Assembly: GCA_023807065.1 (NCBI GenBank)
Contig: JAJJLU010000336.1
Coordinates: 1 to 64,000, forward strand
Length of the DNA stretch: 64,000 bases
Reading direction: 5' to 3'
Origin: Isotricha intestinalis
Taxonomy: Eukaryota > Ciliophora > Litostomatea > Vestibuliferida > Isotrichidae
Position 1 is the first letter of the stretch. Each line of letters begins with the position of its first letter. Shown here in pieces: positions 40,944 through 51,037 of this stretch. Both the position numbers and the translations under genes were made by a program. The notes under the pieces are model-generated. The model did not search any database. It saw only the letters and a program-made list of their open reading frames with translations, and was not told the DNA's origin.

Positions 40944-41546
40944 TTATTTAATTCAAAAAAAATTATTTTGAAAATTTAAATATTTATTATGTACTTCCAA
41001 AAATTATTCAAAAAAAAAATAAACTAAATAAAAAATGCTAAATATATTAATGAATGAATATGATAATATTGGAAATAAAATTATTTATATAATCATTTAA
41101 AAGAAGTTTTCAGATAACTTAATATCAAAATATATAATGAATATAAATTTAAAAAATTAAAAACATCAATAGAAATAGCAATTATATTTAAAAGTCAGAT
41201 ATTCGAGTTTAAACATTCTCCCTTCTAATGAGGGGTGTTGGTATTCACCATTTAGATAGTTATATTCATAATAAATAATTTCTTTAAATCTATCGATCGA
41301 TTAATAATTTCAATGTTTATAAAAATCAAAAAAATTACTTTTTTTAATTTAATATATGCATTCTATTTTTCTAAATGTTTTATTTTATTTATTCATTCTT
41401 TGAAATTAATAATTAATTAATTAAAGTTTTTTATATTTTCTTTTTTATAGAATTAAAATTCAAATTTTATTCTAAATTTTTTTTTGAGATTATTTATATG
41501 AATTTTTAAAATATTAATTATTTCAATTTAAATTAAAGTTATATTT
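40944..41546. other. Intergenic region, 603 bases
   Basis: A/T-rich, without ORFs, except for the GC-richer element at 41195-41262 that is listed separately. Confidence 0.5.
41195..41262. other. GC-richer foldable element
   Basis: About 65 bases stand out from the A/T-rich spacer. Two small hairpins can be drawn: CCCT/AGGG with loop TCTAATG, and GGTG/CACC with loop TTGGTATT. TTCGAGT looks like a tRNA T-loop, but no matching stem, anticodon arm or A box is found, so a tRNA is not called. It may be a small RNA or a fragment of a dispersed repeat. Confidence 0.3.
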
Positions 41547-42107
41547 CTATTTTAATTTATTTCTTAAACTATAAAATTCAGGATTTTTCATATTTCCTTT
41601 TAAAAATGTTTGTCCTTTATTTAATTTATTATTATTTGAATATTCTGGAAAAATAGAATGTAATTTTTCAATAAAAGCATTATTTCCATTTGAAATATAA
41701 TTATTTTTATTATTTGAATATTTTATATCATTTTGTTTTAAATAATGTCTAAAATTAATTAAATTTTCTTGTTTTTCATTTCTACTTTTTAAACCAGTAT
41801 TTTCTACAGAATAGTTATTTGATTTTGAATAGCTTTTATTATTTTTATAATTATTATTATCTTTAAAATTAACTTGTTGGAATTTATTTCCTGTTAATAT
41901 TTGATATCTAGTTGAAAATAAAGAATTTTGTTTAGGAAACATATTATTATGATTTATTAAGAAGTTATCTCTTGTAGATTTACCTTTATTAAAATCATTA
42001 TCATAAAAGTTATCTTCTAATAAGTCTTTAAAAATTTTTTGATATTTTAATAAGTATTTTGGTTTTGAATTATAATCAGTAAGAATTGGATTTTTTTGAG
42101 ATTGCAT
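41547..42107 (-). CDS. Asn/Lys-rich protein, unknown
   Basis: 186 residues with no recognised domain. The N-terminal 45 residues (LTDYNSKPKYLLKYQKIFKD, LLEDNFYDND) and a short stretch near 140-160 (NAFIEKLHSIFPEYSN) are the least biased parts. The middle is Asn/Lys/Ser/Tyr-rich and probably disordered. The intact frame of this length argues for a real gene, but expression is unproven. Confidence 0.55.
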   Translation of the reverse strand: MQSQKNPILTDYNSKPKYLLKYQKIFKDLLEDNFYDNDFNKGKSTRDNFLINHNNMFPKQNSLFSTRYQILTGNKFQQVNFKDNNNYKNNKSYSKSNNYSVENTGLKSRNEKQENLINFRHYLKQNDIKYSNNKNNYISNGNNAFIEKLHSIFPEYSNNNKLNKGQTFLKGNMKNPEFYSLRNKLK

Positions 42108-42383
42108 TTTTAATTAGTTTTTTAGATATAATTTTTATTAATTATAAAAAATAAATAAAATTTAATATAAATAGAATTAAGGACTGAAAAAAATAATTAA
42201 GTTACTATGAAGGGTTATTCTTTTTATTTAATTGTTTTATTTTTGAATAAATTTAAAAAAGTCAAACCTTTTTATTTTTCTTTTTTCTTTGTTATTGTTT
42301 TGAAGGGAAATTAAAAGAGTTTATTTGATTTTAGAATTCTTCAAAATTCAATTTTTATTTATTACAAAAAATTTATAAAGTTT

Positions 42384-42643
42384 TTAAAATATATTTTTAT
42401 AATTATCTTTTTTTTTAATTACTTTTACTTTTTGATGAAAAGATAGATTTATATTTTCACTTAATTTTAACATTTGATATGGTAAATTATTAATTATATA
42501 AACTTTATTTTTTGCTTTTGTATTTTCAAATAATGTCAAGTAAGTTCTATTTTTATATTTTTTCAAGTGATTTTTATTAGGATAAATTAAAGAATTTTTA
42601 TGTTTTACTTGGTCAATATTATTATTAATATCAATAGAATGAG
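42384..42643 (-). CDS. Possible terminal exon or gene fragment, unknown
   Basis: On the minus strand an open frame of about 87 codons ends with TAA at 42384-42386. A start at 42566 (MKKYKNRTYLTLFENT) would give 60 residues, but the frame stays open and protein-like upstream (HSIDINNNIDQVKHKNSLIY) until a good intron acceptor, ATTTAG, at about 42644-42649. An upstream exon could not be placed, so this may be the last exon of a small gene or a decayed piece. It contains NNLPYQMLKLSENINLSFHQ; no family is recognised. Confidence 0.35.
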
Positions 42644-43394
42644 CTAAATTTCAAAAATGTGTTATTTTTAAATAAATTTTTGATTGTTGTTTTTTTTTAT
42701 TATATTATGATTTAATTAAAGTAGCAATAATATTTGATACTTGAATTATAATATTACTATCATTTTTTAGAATGAATATATAGTTATATAATATTTTATT
42801 AGTATTGTATATTATCTTTATAAAATAAATTATCTTTAATATTGAAACTAATTTTTTTTATTTATTAAAAATAAATCATTTATCTTATATATATTATATT
42901 TTCCATGAATTGTATTTAAGAAGATTACATTTTATAAATAGAAAACTAGTTTCATCAAATCATATTTGTTTATTATATTTTATTATTTAAAAAAGAGGCT
43001 TAAAATATGGTTTTAATTCGATTAAAATAATATATAATATCCATAAATATTCTTAAAACTTAATATATTTAACATAAAAATATTAAATAACCTCAATTTA
43101 AAATGTGTTTGAGAAAATTAAAAATAAAAATTAAAAGAAAAAAAAATAACTTTTTATGAATATTTTAAAAAATATTAGTTGAATTTATGAAATTTCTTTT
43201 ATAATAAAATATCAAAATAAATAAAAAAATATTATTGAATAAACATTGAATTTATACTATCATACAAGAAAAACACATATTTTTTAAATTTTTTAATATT
43301 AATATATACAATATAATTAAATAATTTGACAATTGAATAAATAATTTAGGAGATTAAATCTAAGATATGACAGTAAAAATATTTTAATATAAAT
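42644..43394. other. Intergenic region, 751 bases
   Basis: Extremely A/T-rich; no ORF, RNA or repeat is supported. If the fragment at 42384-42643 has an upstream exon, it would have to lie here. Confidence 0.5.
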
Positions 43395-43835
43395 TTAAAT
43401 ATTTTTTACAAATCTTCCTTTAAATCTTGGTTTCATAGAAGCAACTTTAGATCTTCCAGGAAATTTTTTTATAATAGGAATTCTTTTCATACGATTGATT
43501 AATTTTAATTTATATTTTAAAATTTTAATAGTTCTTATTTTCCAATGATATTTTTCAATATTATTTTTATAAATATCTTTAAACATATTTATAATTTCTT
43601 CACTCTTATCTTCAGTTGGTTCAGTATTTAAATCACAAGAGTTTTCTATTTTATTTTCTTTTATATTTTTTGTAAAAGAATCTAATAAATTTATAGATTG
43701 TTCTAATGAACTATTAATTACATTAAAAGTATCCATTAAAAAATAAGATATTAGGCTTATTTTATATTTGCAATAAGAAATATTCGAATTTTTTAAATTT
43801 TCTTTTAAAAGATATTCATTTATTTCTTGCAACAT
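43395..43835 (-). CDS. Small CCT-motif protein, possible transcription regulator
   Basis: 146 residues. The first 95 residues are helical and acidic. The C-terminal 45 residues (about 100-144) match the CCT motif of plant CONSTANS/TOC1 proteins: basic helical start (IRTIKILKYKLKLINRMKR), then FPGRSKVASMKPRFKGRFVK, in which R..VA..+PR.KGRFVK is the hallmark ending. In plants the motif mediates nuclear import and contacts with NF-Y subunits and DNA. No B-box or response-regulator domain is present here. A role in transcription is inferred from the motif alone. The gene is flanked by long empty spacers. Confidence 0.7.
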   Translation of the reverse strand: MLQEINEYLLKENLKNSNISYCKYKISLISYFLMDTFNVINSSLEQSINLLDSFTKNIKENKIENSCDLNTEPTEDKSEEIINMFKDIYKNNIEKYHWKIRTIKILKYKLKLINRMKRIPIIKKFPGRSKVASMKPRFKGRFVKNI

Positions 43836-44252
43836 TTTTTTTCTTTGTTTTATTATACATTATTTAAACAAACTAAAAATGAATTTTAATGACATCAAAT
43901 TTTTCCCTTTTTTTTTTTCTTTAATTCTTTAATGTTTTTTTTTAAATTTCTTATATAAATAAATTCTTTAAGAAAGAAAATTTTATGACATTCTTCTCAA
44001 ACAAATACATTTAGTTTTCGTGTGGATAAAGAAAAAAATAATTATTTATAAAAATTTATTTAATTAAAAATATGTGAAGAAATTTGAAAAATAAAAATCA
44101 ATGGGTAAATAAAGAAAAAATATTGTGGTTAAAATGAAATTTTTGTTTTTAAAGAAAATTTCATTTTTTTTAGAAAGTTATATTAAAAAAATATTCAATT
44201 ATTTATTTTCTAAATATATTAATATAAATTAAATAAAAATTAAATATATGAT
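43836..44252. other. Intergenic region, 417 bases
   Basis: A/T-rich spacer between two minus-strand genes, with T-runs. No other feature is seen. Confidence 0.5.
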
Positions 44253-46604
44253 TTAATTATTATTATTCTTTTTTTTTCTTATTTTTTTCTTAACAAACTT
44301 AACAAAATTATAATCAAAATTATTAATTCCTTTAATATAATCACAAATTAAAATAGAATTATTTATTCTAAAATTTTGAAAAGTTAATAAAGTTTCTTTT
44401 GTAATTTGATTATTATTTTTTCTACTTTTTAATATTAAAACTTCAAAATTTTCTTTTTCACATAATTTTGATAAAATATTACTATCAATTATATCATCAT
44501 CCTTTAAATCATTATATGATAAATTTAAAATCGAAGGAGTAAATTTATCTAAGTTATTAAATAAAGCTTCTAAAGTTTTTTTATTAACATTAGTATTTTC
44601 TAATTCTAGAGTAAATTTTTTAGGAAAAGATTCTCCATTTACATTAAACATTATTCCAAAATCATCGCCTTCATTATATTTATTTAAATAAATATTATTG
44701 TTTAAATTTAAGGAATAATTTCCATCAATTATATTTTTTTTCAGTTTTCCCATTGTCTTTTCTTGTCTTACTTTTATTAAATCAATCATTGAATTAAATA
44801 AATTTTTAATATTTTTTTGACTTTCAGTAGTTAAATTATTATTTGAAACATCTAAATTTTTTATTAAAATATCTTTTTCTTTAAATAAATTAATTAATTC
44901 TTTAAAACATTTATCATCAATATTACAATTAGATATTATTAGGGTTTCTAAATTTCCAAATTGAGAAATGAAATCAATTAATATTTTAATACAATTAATA
45001 TCACTTAAATCCATTCCACTTATATCAAAAACTTTAATTATAGGAGAGAAGTTAACACTCTCATTAGAATTAAAAAAAATAGATTTTAAAAAACTTATTA
45101 TTACAGTTTTATTATCTTTTTGAAAATTTGCAATATTTGATAATTTTAAATTATTTAAATTCTTTAACCTACAAATTTGACCTAAAAAAGATAAATCATT
45201 TTTAAAATAATTATCTTTTATAAATTTATTGTTAGATAAGTCTAAAAATTGAATAATATTATTTTCATTATCAATTAATGCTGTTACAATTGATAATAAA
45301 GAACTAAAATGACAATTAATATTTCTTAACGTCAATTCCTTTAAAGTACAATTTTTATATAAAAAATAAGAAATATGATTCCAAATTTCTTTATTTAATT
45401 TAACTGAACTTAAATTTAAACTCCTTAAATTATTATCAAAATATAAATATGAAAAAATAGTATTTATATCAATTTCCTTTAATTTTTTATTTATTAAGTT
45501 AAACTTTTCTAATTCAATATTTTGAAAATTTTCATTTAAAATTTTTCTCATAATAATATCAGTATCTAAACCAATTAAAGATAATGTGCTATCTTTTTGA
45601 ACAATATTATATACTCCTGAAGAAAGTAATAGTTCAGCATATTCTTTACTTGGTTCCCTATTTTTAAAAATAAATGTTTCTAAATCTTTATAATCAGTAT
45701 AAGAATAATTATTAGTTTCTAAACCTAATATATATTCTAAAGACTTTTTTGTTTCATCAAATTCTTTTGAATCAATTTCTTTAAATTCATTTATTAAAAA
45801 TGCAGTTTTAAAGTTAATTTCTTTATCATTCAAAAAATTTCCTTTTAAATCAAATTCATTTTTATTAAAAATCGTAGGTTCTAAATTATTAATAAATGTT
45901 CCTATAATTGTAAAATTATTTGTAATAATAAAGCCTTCTCCATTTTGATCTATTGTTTCATTAGTAAATAAATAAATATTATTAGTATCTTCTTCTATAA
46001 AACATTGGTTGATTAAATCAATTAAATAAATACATTTTTTATAATTATCATTTTTATATTCAAATAAAATATTTCCTTTAATATTTTTAGATTTATTACA
46101 TAGAAAAAGTAACTTTATTTTAGTGTTAATTTGGTTTTTTTCATCTATAATACTTGAAAAAGGAGAAAGTTTTAAATATGCATTAACACAATTATTTGAA
46201 TCTATTAAAACTTCTCCTAAAGAATTTGATAAAATACAAAATCCAAAATTAGTTTCATTAATTTGATAAGCTTCTATTTTTTCATCTAAGACTTTAAACC
46301 TTATAAATAAAGGATAATTTTTATTTTGAAAAATATTACTTGTTAATTCTTTATTTTTAATAGGAAAAAATTTAAAAAAAGTTGTATCATTTGCAATAAT
46401 ATCTTCTTGTAAATTATTTGGAGTTGTTAGAAATAAATAAGGAGAAATTAATATACCTAATTTATCTATTTCACAATATTTTCTTCTTTCTATATCTAAA
46501 TAAGAAAAATTGACAAAACCAATTGTATGAAGAAAAGGATTTTTTTTTTCATCTGAAAAAGTTGTTAATTCAGGTTCTACTTTAATTTCAGCATTTGATT
46601 CCAT
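44253..46604 (-). CDS. Leucine-rich-repeat protein with N-terminal trypsin-like (probably inactive) domain
   Basis: 783 residues. From about 380 on, leucine-rich repeats of the long RanGAP/ribonuclease-inhibitor kind can be followed (LRSLNLSSVKLNKEIWNHIS, IIQFLDLSNNKFIKD, LETLIISNCNIDDKCFKELI, IKNLDVSNNNLTTESQKNI, PSILNLSYNDLKDDDI). The N-terminal 240 residues have the pattern of a chymotrypsin-type fold: HTIGFVNFSY, then KLGILISPYLFLTTPNNLQ where proteases have the TAAH region, and NGEGFIITNNFTIIGTFINN where they have GDSGGP. The catalytic His and Ser are thus missing, so it would be a binding domain. That part is a weak, pattern-based inference. The C-terminus is basic. The start is 54 bases from the divergent 1374-residue gene. 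Confidence 0.8.
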   Translation of the reverse strand: MESNAEIKVEPELTTFSDEKKNPFLHTIGFVNFSYLDIERRKYCEIDKLGILISPYLFLTTPNNLQEDIIANDTTFFKFFPIKNKELTSNIFQNKNYPLFIRFKVLDEKIEAYQINETNFGFCILSNSLGEVLIDSNNCVNAYLKLSPFSSIIDEKNQINTKIKLLFLCNKSKNIKGNILFEYKNDNYKKCIYLIDLINQCFIEEDTNNIYLFTNETIDQNGEGFIITNNFTIIGTFINNLEPTIFNKNEFDLKGNFLNDKEINFKTAFLINEFKEIDSKEFDETKKSLEYILGLETNNYSYTDYKDLETFIFKNREPSKEYAELLLSSGVYNIVQKDSTLSLIGLDTDIIMRKILNENFQNIELEKFNLINKKLKEIDINTIFSYLYFDNNLRSLNLSSVKLNKEIWNHISYFLYKNCTLKELTLRNINCHFSSLLSIVTALIDNENNIIQFLDLSNNKFIKDNYFKNDLSFLGQICRLKNLNNLKLSNIANFQKDNKTVIISFLKSIFFNSNESVNFSPIIKVFDISGMDLSDINCIKILIDFISQFGNLETLIISNCNIDDKCFKELINLFKEKDILIKNLDVSNNNLTTESQKNIKNLFNSMIDLIKVRQEKTMGKLKKNIIDGNYSLNLNNNIYLNKYNEGDDFGIMFNVNGESFPKKFTLELENTNVNKKTLEALFNNLDKFTPSILNLSYNDLKDDDIIDSNILSKLCEKENFEVLILKSRKNNNQITKETLLTFQNFRINNSILICDYIKGINNFDYNFVKFVKKKIRKKKNNNN

Positions 46605-46658
46605 TAATTTATTATATAAATTATTTATAAATTTTATTCAAAATTTGAAATTATATAA

Positions 46659-49600
46659 ATGGAAAATTTTTCAAATCAAGATGAGAAATCATGGAAAAAA
46701 AATTCTGGGAATATTGATGAGAAAATAATAAATTATATAGATTCTTTAAAAATTGATAATAAATTTGATAAAGTTAATCATGAAAAATACTTAGAATCAA
46801 TATCAAAGTCAAATAATAAAGATTTATATTTCAAATTAACTTTATTATATATAGAATATATAAGAAAATCAAATGAAATTTTAAAAAAAGAGTTTTTTAC
46901 ATATATTTATCATAATATTAAATATATTAATGAATTTGATTTTGAAAAAGATAAATATAAAGATTTACTTAAAGATTGTGAAAGTTTTGTTTTAAATTCA
47001 GTAATTTTATTTGAAAAATATGAATTTGATGATAATAAAGATAAAGATTTAAAAGAATTGCATATTTTAATATCAATTGTAATATATTTTTTACCGAGTA
47101 TTTTTTGTAAAGAAATTAAAGAAAAGAAAAAATATTCTTTATTACTAATTATTAAAGGATTATTAAAAATAAATGAATTTTATTCTTTGAAAAATATATA
47201 TTTATTAAATTGTATAAATGAATTTACTTTTATTAGTTTTTATAAAATGTTTGAATTAGATAAAATTAAAAATAAAAACTTAAAAAATTTTATGGGAATT
47301 TATGAACAATTGATAATTCAATCTATAAATAAAGATTATAAATTTATAAAAATGAATTTATCATTTTTATTTCTTATTTATAGAATATCTCTTATAGAAC
47401 AATTAGAAAGTACAAAAAGAAATATTAATCCTAAGGAAGAAATTAATAAAAATAATTTAGAAGAAGAAAAGAAAAAAAAAAAAATTCAAATAATATCTTC
47501 TGATAAATTTAAAACAAGAATTGTTGAATTATTTAATAATTATTCTCTAAATATAAATTTATTAACTTCTTTTTTGTTGGATATTCTAATTGGAAATTTT
47601 TTTCAAAATATTAATTTAGAAAAAAATCAAAACCACTTTAAGAATTATTTCACCCTTAAAAATTTTATTATTTGTTCTCCAGAAAATATAAATAAATTTT
47701 TTATTGAAAAAAATATTGAAAATGAAGAATATATAAAGAATTCTGAAAAAAAATGTTATCAATTTTTATTAAATGAAAATGAAAAAGTAAAATATGATAT
47801 TAAAGAAACAATTATTTTAGGAATTTTAGATATTTTAAGTACTGATTTTTATAAAAATTTTTTTACTGGTAATTTGGGTATTTCTTTAGAAATAATAATT
47901 TCTAAATTTAAAGATTTAATATTAGATGAAAATAGTTATTTTAAAGAAAATTCATATAAATATTTTATAAGGTTTTTTTATAATTCTTTTCTATATAATA
48001 TTAATAGAATGAAAAAATCTCTTAATAATATTATTGATATTTTACTTTTTATGGGGAAAAATTATAAGTTAAAAGAAACTCAAGATGAATTAGTTTTAAT
48101 TGAAACATTAATTTTCGATTTATTTTATCATAATTTAAATTTGGAAAGGGATAAATTTGTTAAATTATTTGAGTTAATTCCTATTAATTCATTGATAATG
48201 TTTGGTTATTGTTTGGATTTTAAAATATTAAACAATGATGAACGTGACATTGAAATTTTTATAAATTTATTTTTAAATATAAATAATAATCAATTACAAA
48301 ATTCTTTTATTTTAATTATTTTTGAAAAGCTAAAAAACCAAATTAAACAAGAGAAAAAAGAAAGAAAAACTAAATTAGAATATGTGACTTTAAATATTTT
48401 AGAAAAAACTTTAGATATAATGATTAAAGAAAGTGAAATTAATAAACAATTTATATATTATATAATTGAAATCATTATTTTTATCAATTTTGATAATTTT
48501 TCAAAAATTATTAATATTTTTTTTCTGAATAAATATCATTTAAAGAATAACTTAAAGATAATAGAAATTTTATATGAAATTTTTTGGGCGTTAAATTATA
48601 GCTTTCAAAAAGATAAAATGAAACAATTATTAAATTTTTTTTTAGAAGAAGGAAAATTTGATTTAATTATTCCTCATATTTTAAATTATATTACTTTTAC
48701 TCATGATGATTTAATTCATTTAAAAAATAATAATAAATTAGTAAACAAATTTAAATTTAATCCAATTCCTTTATTAATAATAAAACAAAAAGAAAATAGT
48801 AATTTTATTTTCTTTGATTTAAAAAATATTTTAAATAAATATTTAGAAAAGAATTTAAATAGCCTTAATGAAAATATATTAAAAATAATATCAAAGTATA
48901 TTAAAAGTATTAATTTTTTAAATGAAAATTCTATGAAAAAAATACATTATTTATTTTCAAATTTAAATTTAGAAAAAACTGACTATTATACTTTAGAAAT
49001 TTATTATAATTTAAATTATTTTTTTTCTTGGTTAAAAATAGAATCATTTTCTTTTTTTAATATAGAAGAAAAAAAAGATTCTCTTTTTGATAATTTATTG
49101 AAAAACATTGAAAAAATACCAAATAATTTAAATCAATTAATAATTATTTATTGTTTTTATATTAATACTTTATTTGAAAATAATTTTGAAATAAATATAT
49201 ATATTGAAAAATTATGTGATTTATTAATTTCTATTTATCAAATGAATAAAACAGAAAATTGTATTTTATTAAATCTTTTATTCATTTTTTCATTTTTAAA
49301 GGAAATCATAAAAAATTTTGATAATATTTACCATAAAATTGTATTAATAATATCTTTAATTTCTTTTCCAGAAAATGAATTTTATCTAACAGAATCATTT
49401 TACAATAATTTTCAAATAAAACTTCCTGAGAAAAATGAAAAATATATTCTTAAAGATTTAAACGAAGAAAAAAAATGCTTAGACAAAGAATTATATATAA
49501 AAAATTTTGCTGTATCTTTATTGCTTATTTATTATTCTTATTCAAGCAAAAAAACAATATTTATTCAAATTTATCAAAATATTGAAAATAATTTTATAAA

Positions 49601-50783
49601 AGAAAGCAATTTTTGTGGATTATTGGTTTTAGAAAATAATTTAAAAATATTAAAAAAAGAAAATATTTCAATAAGAACCATAGAACAAAATTTATCAGGA
49701 AATGAAAAACAAAAAGGCTTTTATGTTTTATTTAATAACAATATTTTAATTTCATTTTCAGAAAAAGAAAACCAAACAACTTTACTAATAATAAATAAAT
49801 TTTATTCTTTTCAATATATAATTGACTTATCAAACTCTCTTTTTAATAATTTAACAGAAGAAAAACAAATTGAAGAATTAACAATAATATTAAATAATAA
49901 TAAAAAAGAAAATATAATTTATTATAATTCTAATTATCAAATAAGTAAAGAAAATATTTCTAAATATATATTAGAATATATAATTAATTTAGGAGAAAAT
50001 AAAAATATATTAAGTGAAATTAAAGAAATTTCAAAAGATAAAATTGATTCTTTATATTATTTAATTCAAAAAATTCCATTTCCAATGTTTAATATTTATA
50101 TTATTTATCAACCTTTTTCTTTAAACCAAAATTTAAATGAAGAAGTATCAGAAAAGAAAAAAGAAAATTATTCTAAGGAATTTATAAATTGTATAAGTAA
50201 ATTGGGAAATTTAGAAATTGATAAAAAAACAAATATAACAAAAATTTTTTTTGAAGATAATAATAAAATGATTAATTTATTCTTATATGATACTTTAAAA
50301 AAAAGTCACAAAGATAAAATTAATACTTTAATAAAATTAAAAATTATATGGATTGAAAATACATATAAATCATTAAAAGATTATTTAGAAAATTGTGAAC
50401 AAAATAAATTTTATATTTTTATTTTTCCTAAAGATGATAATTTATATGAAATAAAATTAAGATATAAAAATCTAAAATTAACTCATAAAAATAATAAAGA
50501 TAGTTTAGTAAATAGTGAAAAAAAAGAATTAAAGAATTATAAACAAGAATTACTATCAAAATATATTTTTTGTGAAGAAATCTTAAAAGAATTTTTGGAT
50601 GAATATTTTTTTAAAGATATAATAATAAATTTAAATTCTGAAAGTGGAATTAGATATTTTAAAAATTTACTTGTTTTACTTTCATCAATAATTCATTATT
50701 GTACATCAATTATAGAAAAAAATAAATTTTATTCAATTGAAGATGAAAGAATGAATATAATAAAAAGTATTATTGAAAATTGA
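46659..50783 (+). CDS. Large helical protein, possibly with a degenerate Rap/RalGAP domain
   Basis: 1374 residues, the largest gene here. The first 1000 residues are alpha-helical, HEAT-like in texture, without a firm match. The C-terminal part (about 1150-1370) recalls the Rap_GAP domain of tuberin and RalGAP: EFINCISKLGNLEI followed by a beta strand IFFEDNNKMINLFLYDTL, the strand LIKLKIIWIEN, KFYIFIFPKDDNLYEIKLR, and a final helical part with FFKDIIINLNSESGIRYFKN. A helical N-terminus plus C-terminal GAP is the tuberin/RalGAP plan. The catalytic Asn of the GND motif seems to be absent, so a GAP activity is doubtful. The match is my alignment by eye and may be wrong; the alternative is a lineage-specific HEAT protein. 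Confidence 0.8.
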   Translation: MENFSNQDEKSWKKNSGNIDEKIINYIDSLKIDNKFDKVNHEKYLESISKSNNKDLYFKLTLLYIEYIRKSNEILKKEFFTYIYHNIKYINEFDFEKDKYKDLLKDCESFVLNSVILFEKYEFDDNKDKDLKELHILISIVIYFLPSIFCKEIKEKKKYSLLLIIKGLLKINEFYSLKNIYLLNCINEFTFISFYKMFELDKIKNKNLKNFMGIYEQLIIQSINKDYKFIKMNLSFLFLIYRISLIEQLESTKRNINPKEEINKNNLEEEKKKKKIQIISSDKFKTRIVELFNNYSLNINLLTSFLLDILIGNFFQNINLEKNQNHFKNYFTLKNFIICSPENINKFFIEKNIENEEYIKNSEKKCYQFLLNENEKVKYDIKETIILGILDILSTDFYKNFFTGNLGISLEIIISKFKDLILDENSYFKENSYKYFIRFFYNSFLYNINRMKKSLNNIIDILLFMGKNYKLKETQDELVLIETLIFDLFYHNLNLERDKFVKLFELIPINSLIMFGYCLDFKILNNDERDIEIFINLFLNINNNQLQNSFILIIFEKLKNQIKQEKKERKTKLEYVTLNILEKTLDIMIKESEINKQFIYYIIEIIIFINFDNFSKIINIFFLNKYHLKNNLKIIEILYEIFWALNYSFQKDKMKQLLNFFLEEGKFDLIIPHILNYITFTHDDLIHLKNNNKLVNKFKFNPIPLLIIKQKENSNFIFFDLKNILNKYLEKNLNSLNENILKIISKYIKSINFLNENSMKKIHYLFSNLNLEKTDYYTLEIYYNLNYFFSWLKIESFSFFNIEEKKDSLFDNLLKNIEKIPNNLNQLIIIYCFYINTLFENNFEINIYIEKLCDLLISIYQMNKTENCILLNLLFIFSFLKEIIKNFDNIYHKIVLIISLISFPENEFYLTESFYNNFQIKLPEKNEKYILKDLNEEKKCLDKELYIKNFAVSLLLIYYSYSSKKTIFIQIYQNIENNFIKESNFCGLLVLENNLKILKKENISIRTIEQNLSGNEKQKGFYVLFNNNILISFSEKENQTTLLIINKFYSFQYIIDLSNSLFNNLTEEKQIEELTIILNNNKKENIIYYNSNYQISKENISKYILEYIINLGENKNILSEIKEISKDKIDSLYYLIQKIPFPMFNIYIIYQPFSLNQNLNEEVSEKKKENYSKEFINCISKLGNLEIDKKTNITKIFFEDNNKMINLFLYDTLKKSHKDKINTLIKLKIIWIENTYKSLKDYLENCEQNKFYIFIFPKDDNLYEIKLRYKNLKLTHKNNKDSLVNSEKKELKNYKQELLSKYIFCEEILKEFLDEYFFKDIIINLNSESGIRYFKNLLVLLSSIIHYCTSIIEKNKFYSIEDERMNIIKSIIEN

Positions 50784-51037
50784 TAATTTAATTATAAAAA
50801 AAATAAAATTATAAATAAAAGTTATTACATTTTATAACAAAAATTTAATGATTTTATTAAGAATGTTTTTAATTTATGTTTAAATTATAGAATTTTTTAA
50901 ATCATTTTTTTAAAAAAAGCCCAGAATTAAAATTATATAACTTCTTAACACTAATAACTCCAATCATCATAATACAATAGAAAAAAATTTTTTCAAAAAA
51001 CTACTTTAAAACAAATAAAAAAAAAAAAATAAAAAAA

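Noticed and set aside
41195..41262. A tRNA gene, because of TTCGAGT and a 7-base loop hairpin.
   Set aside because: No acceptor stem, no A box, and the anticodon-like loop lacks T at position 33.
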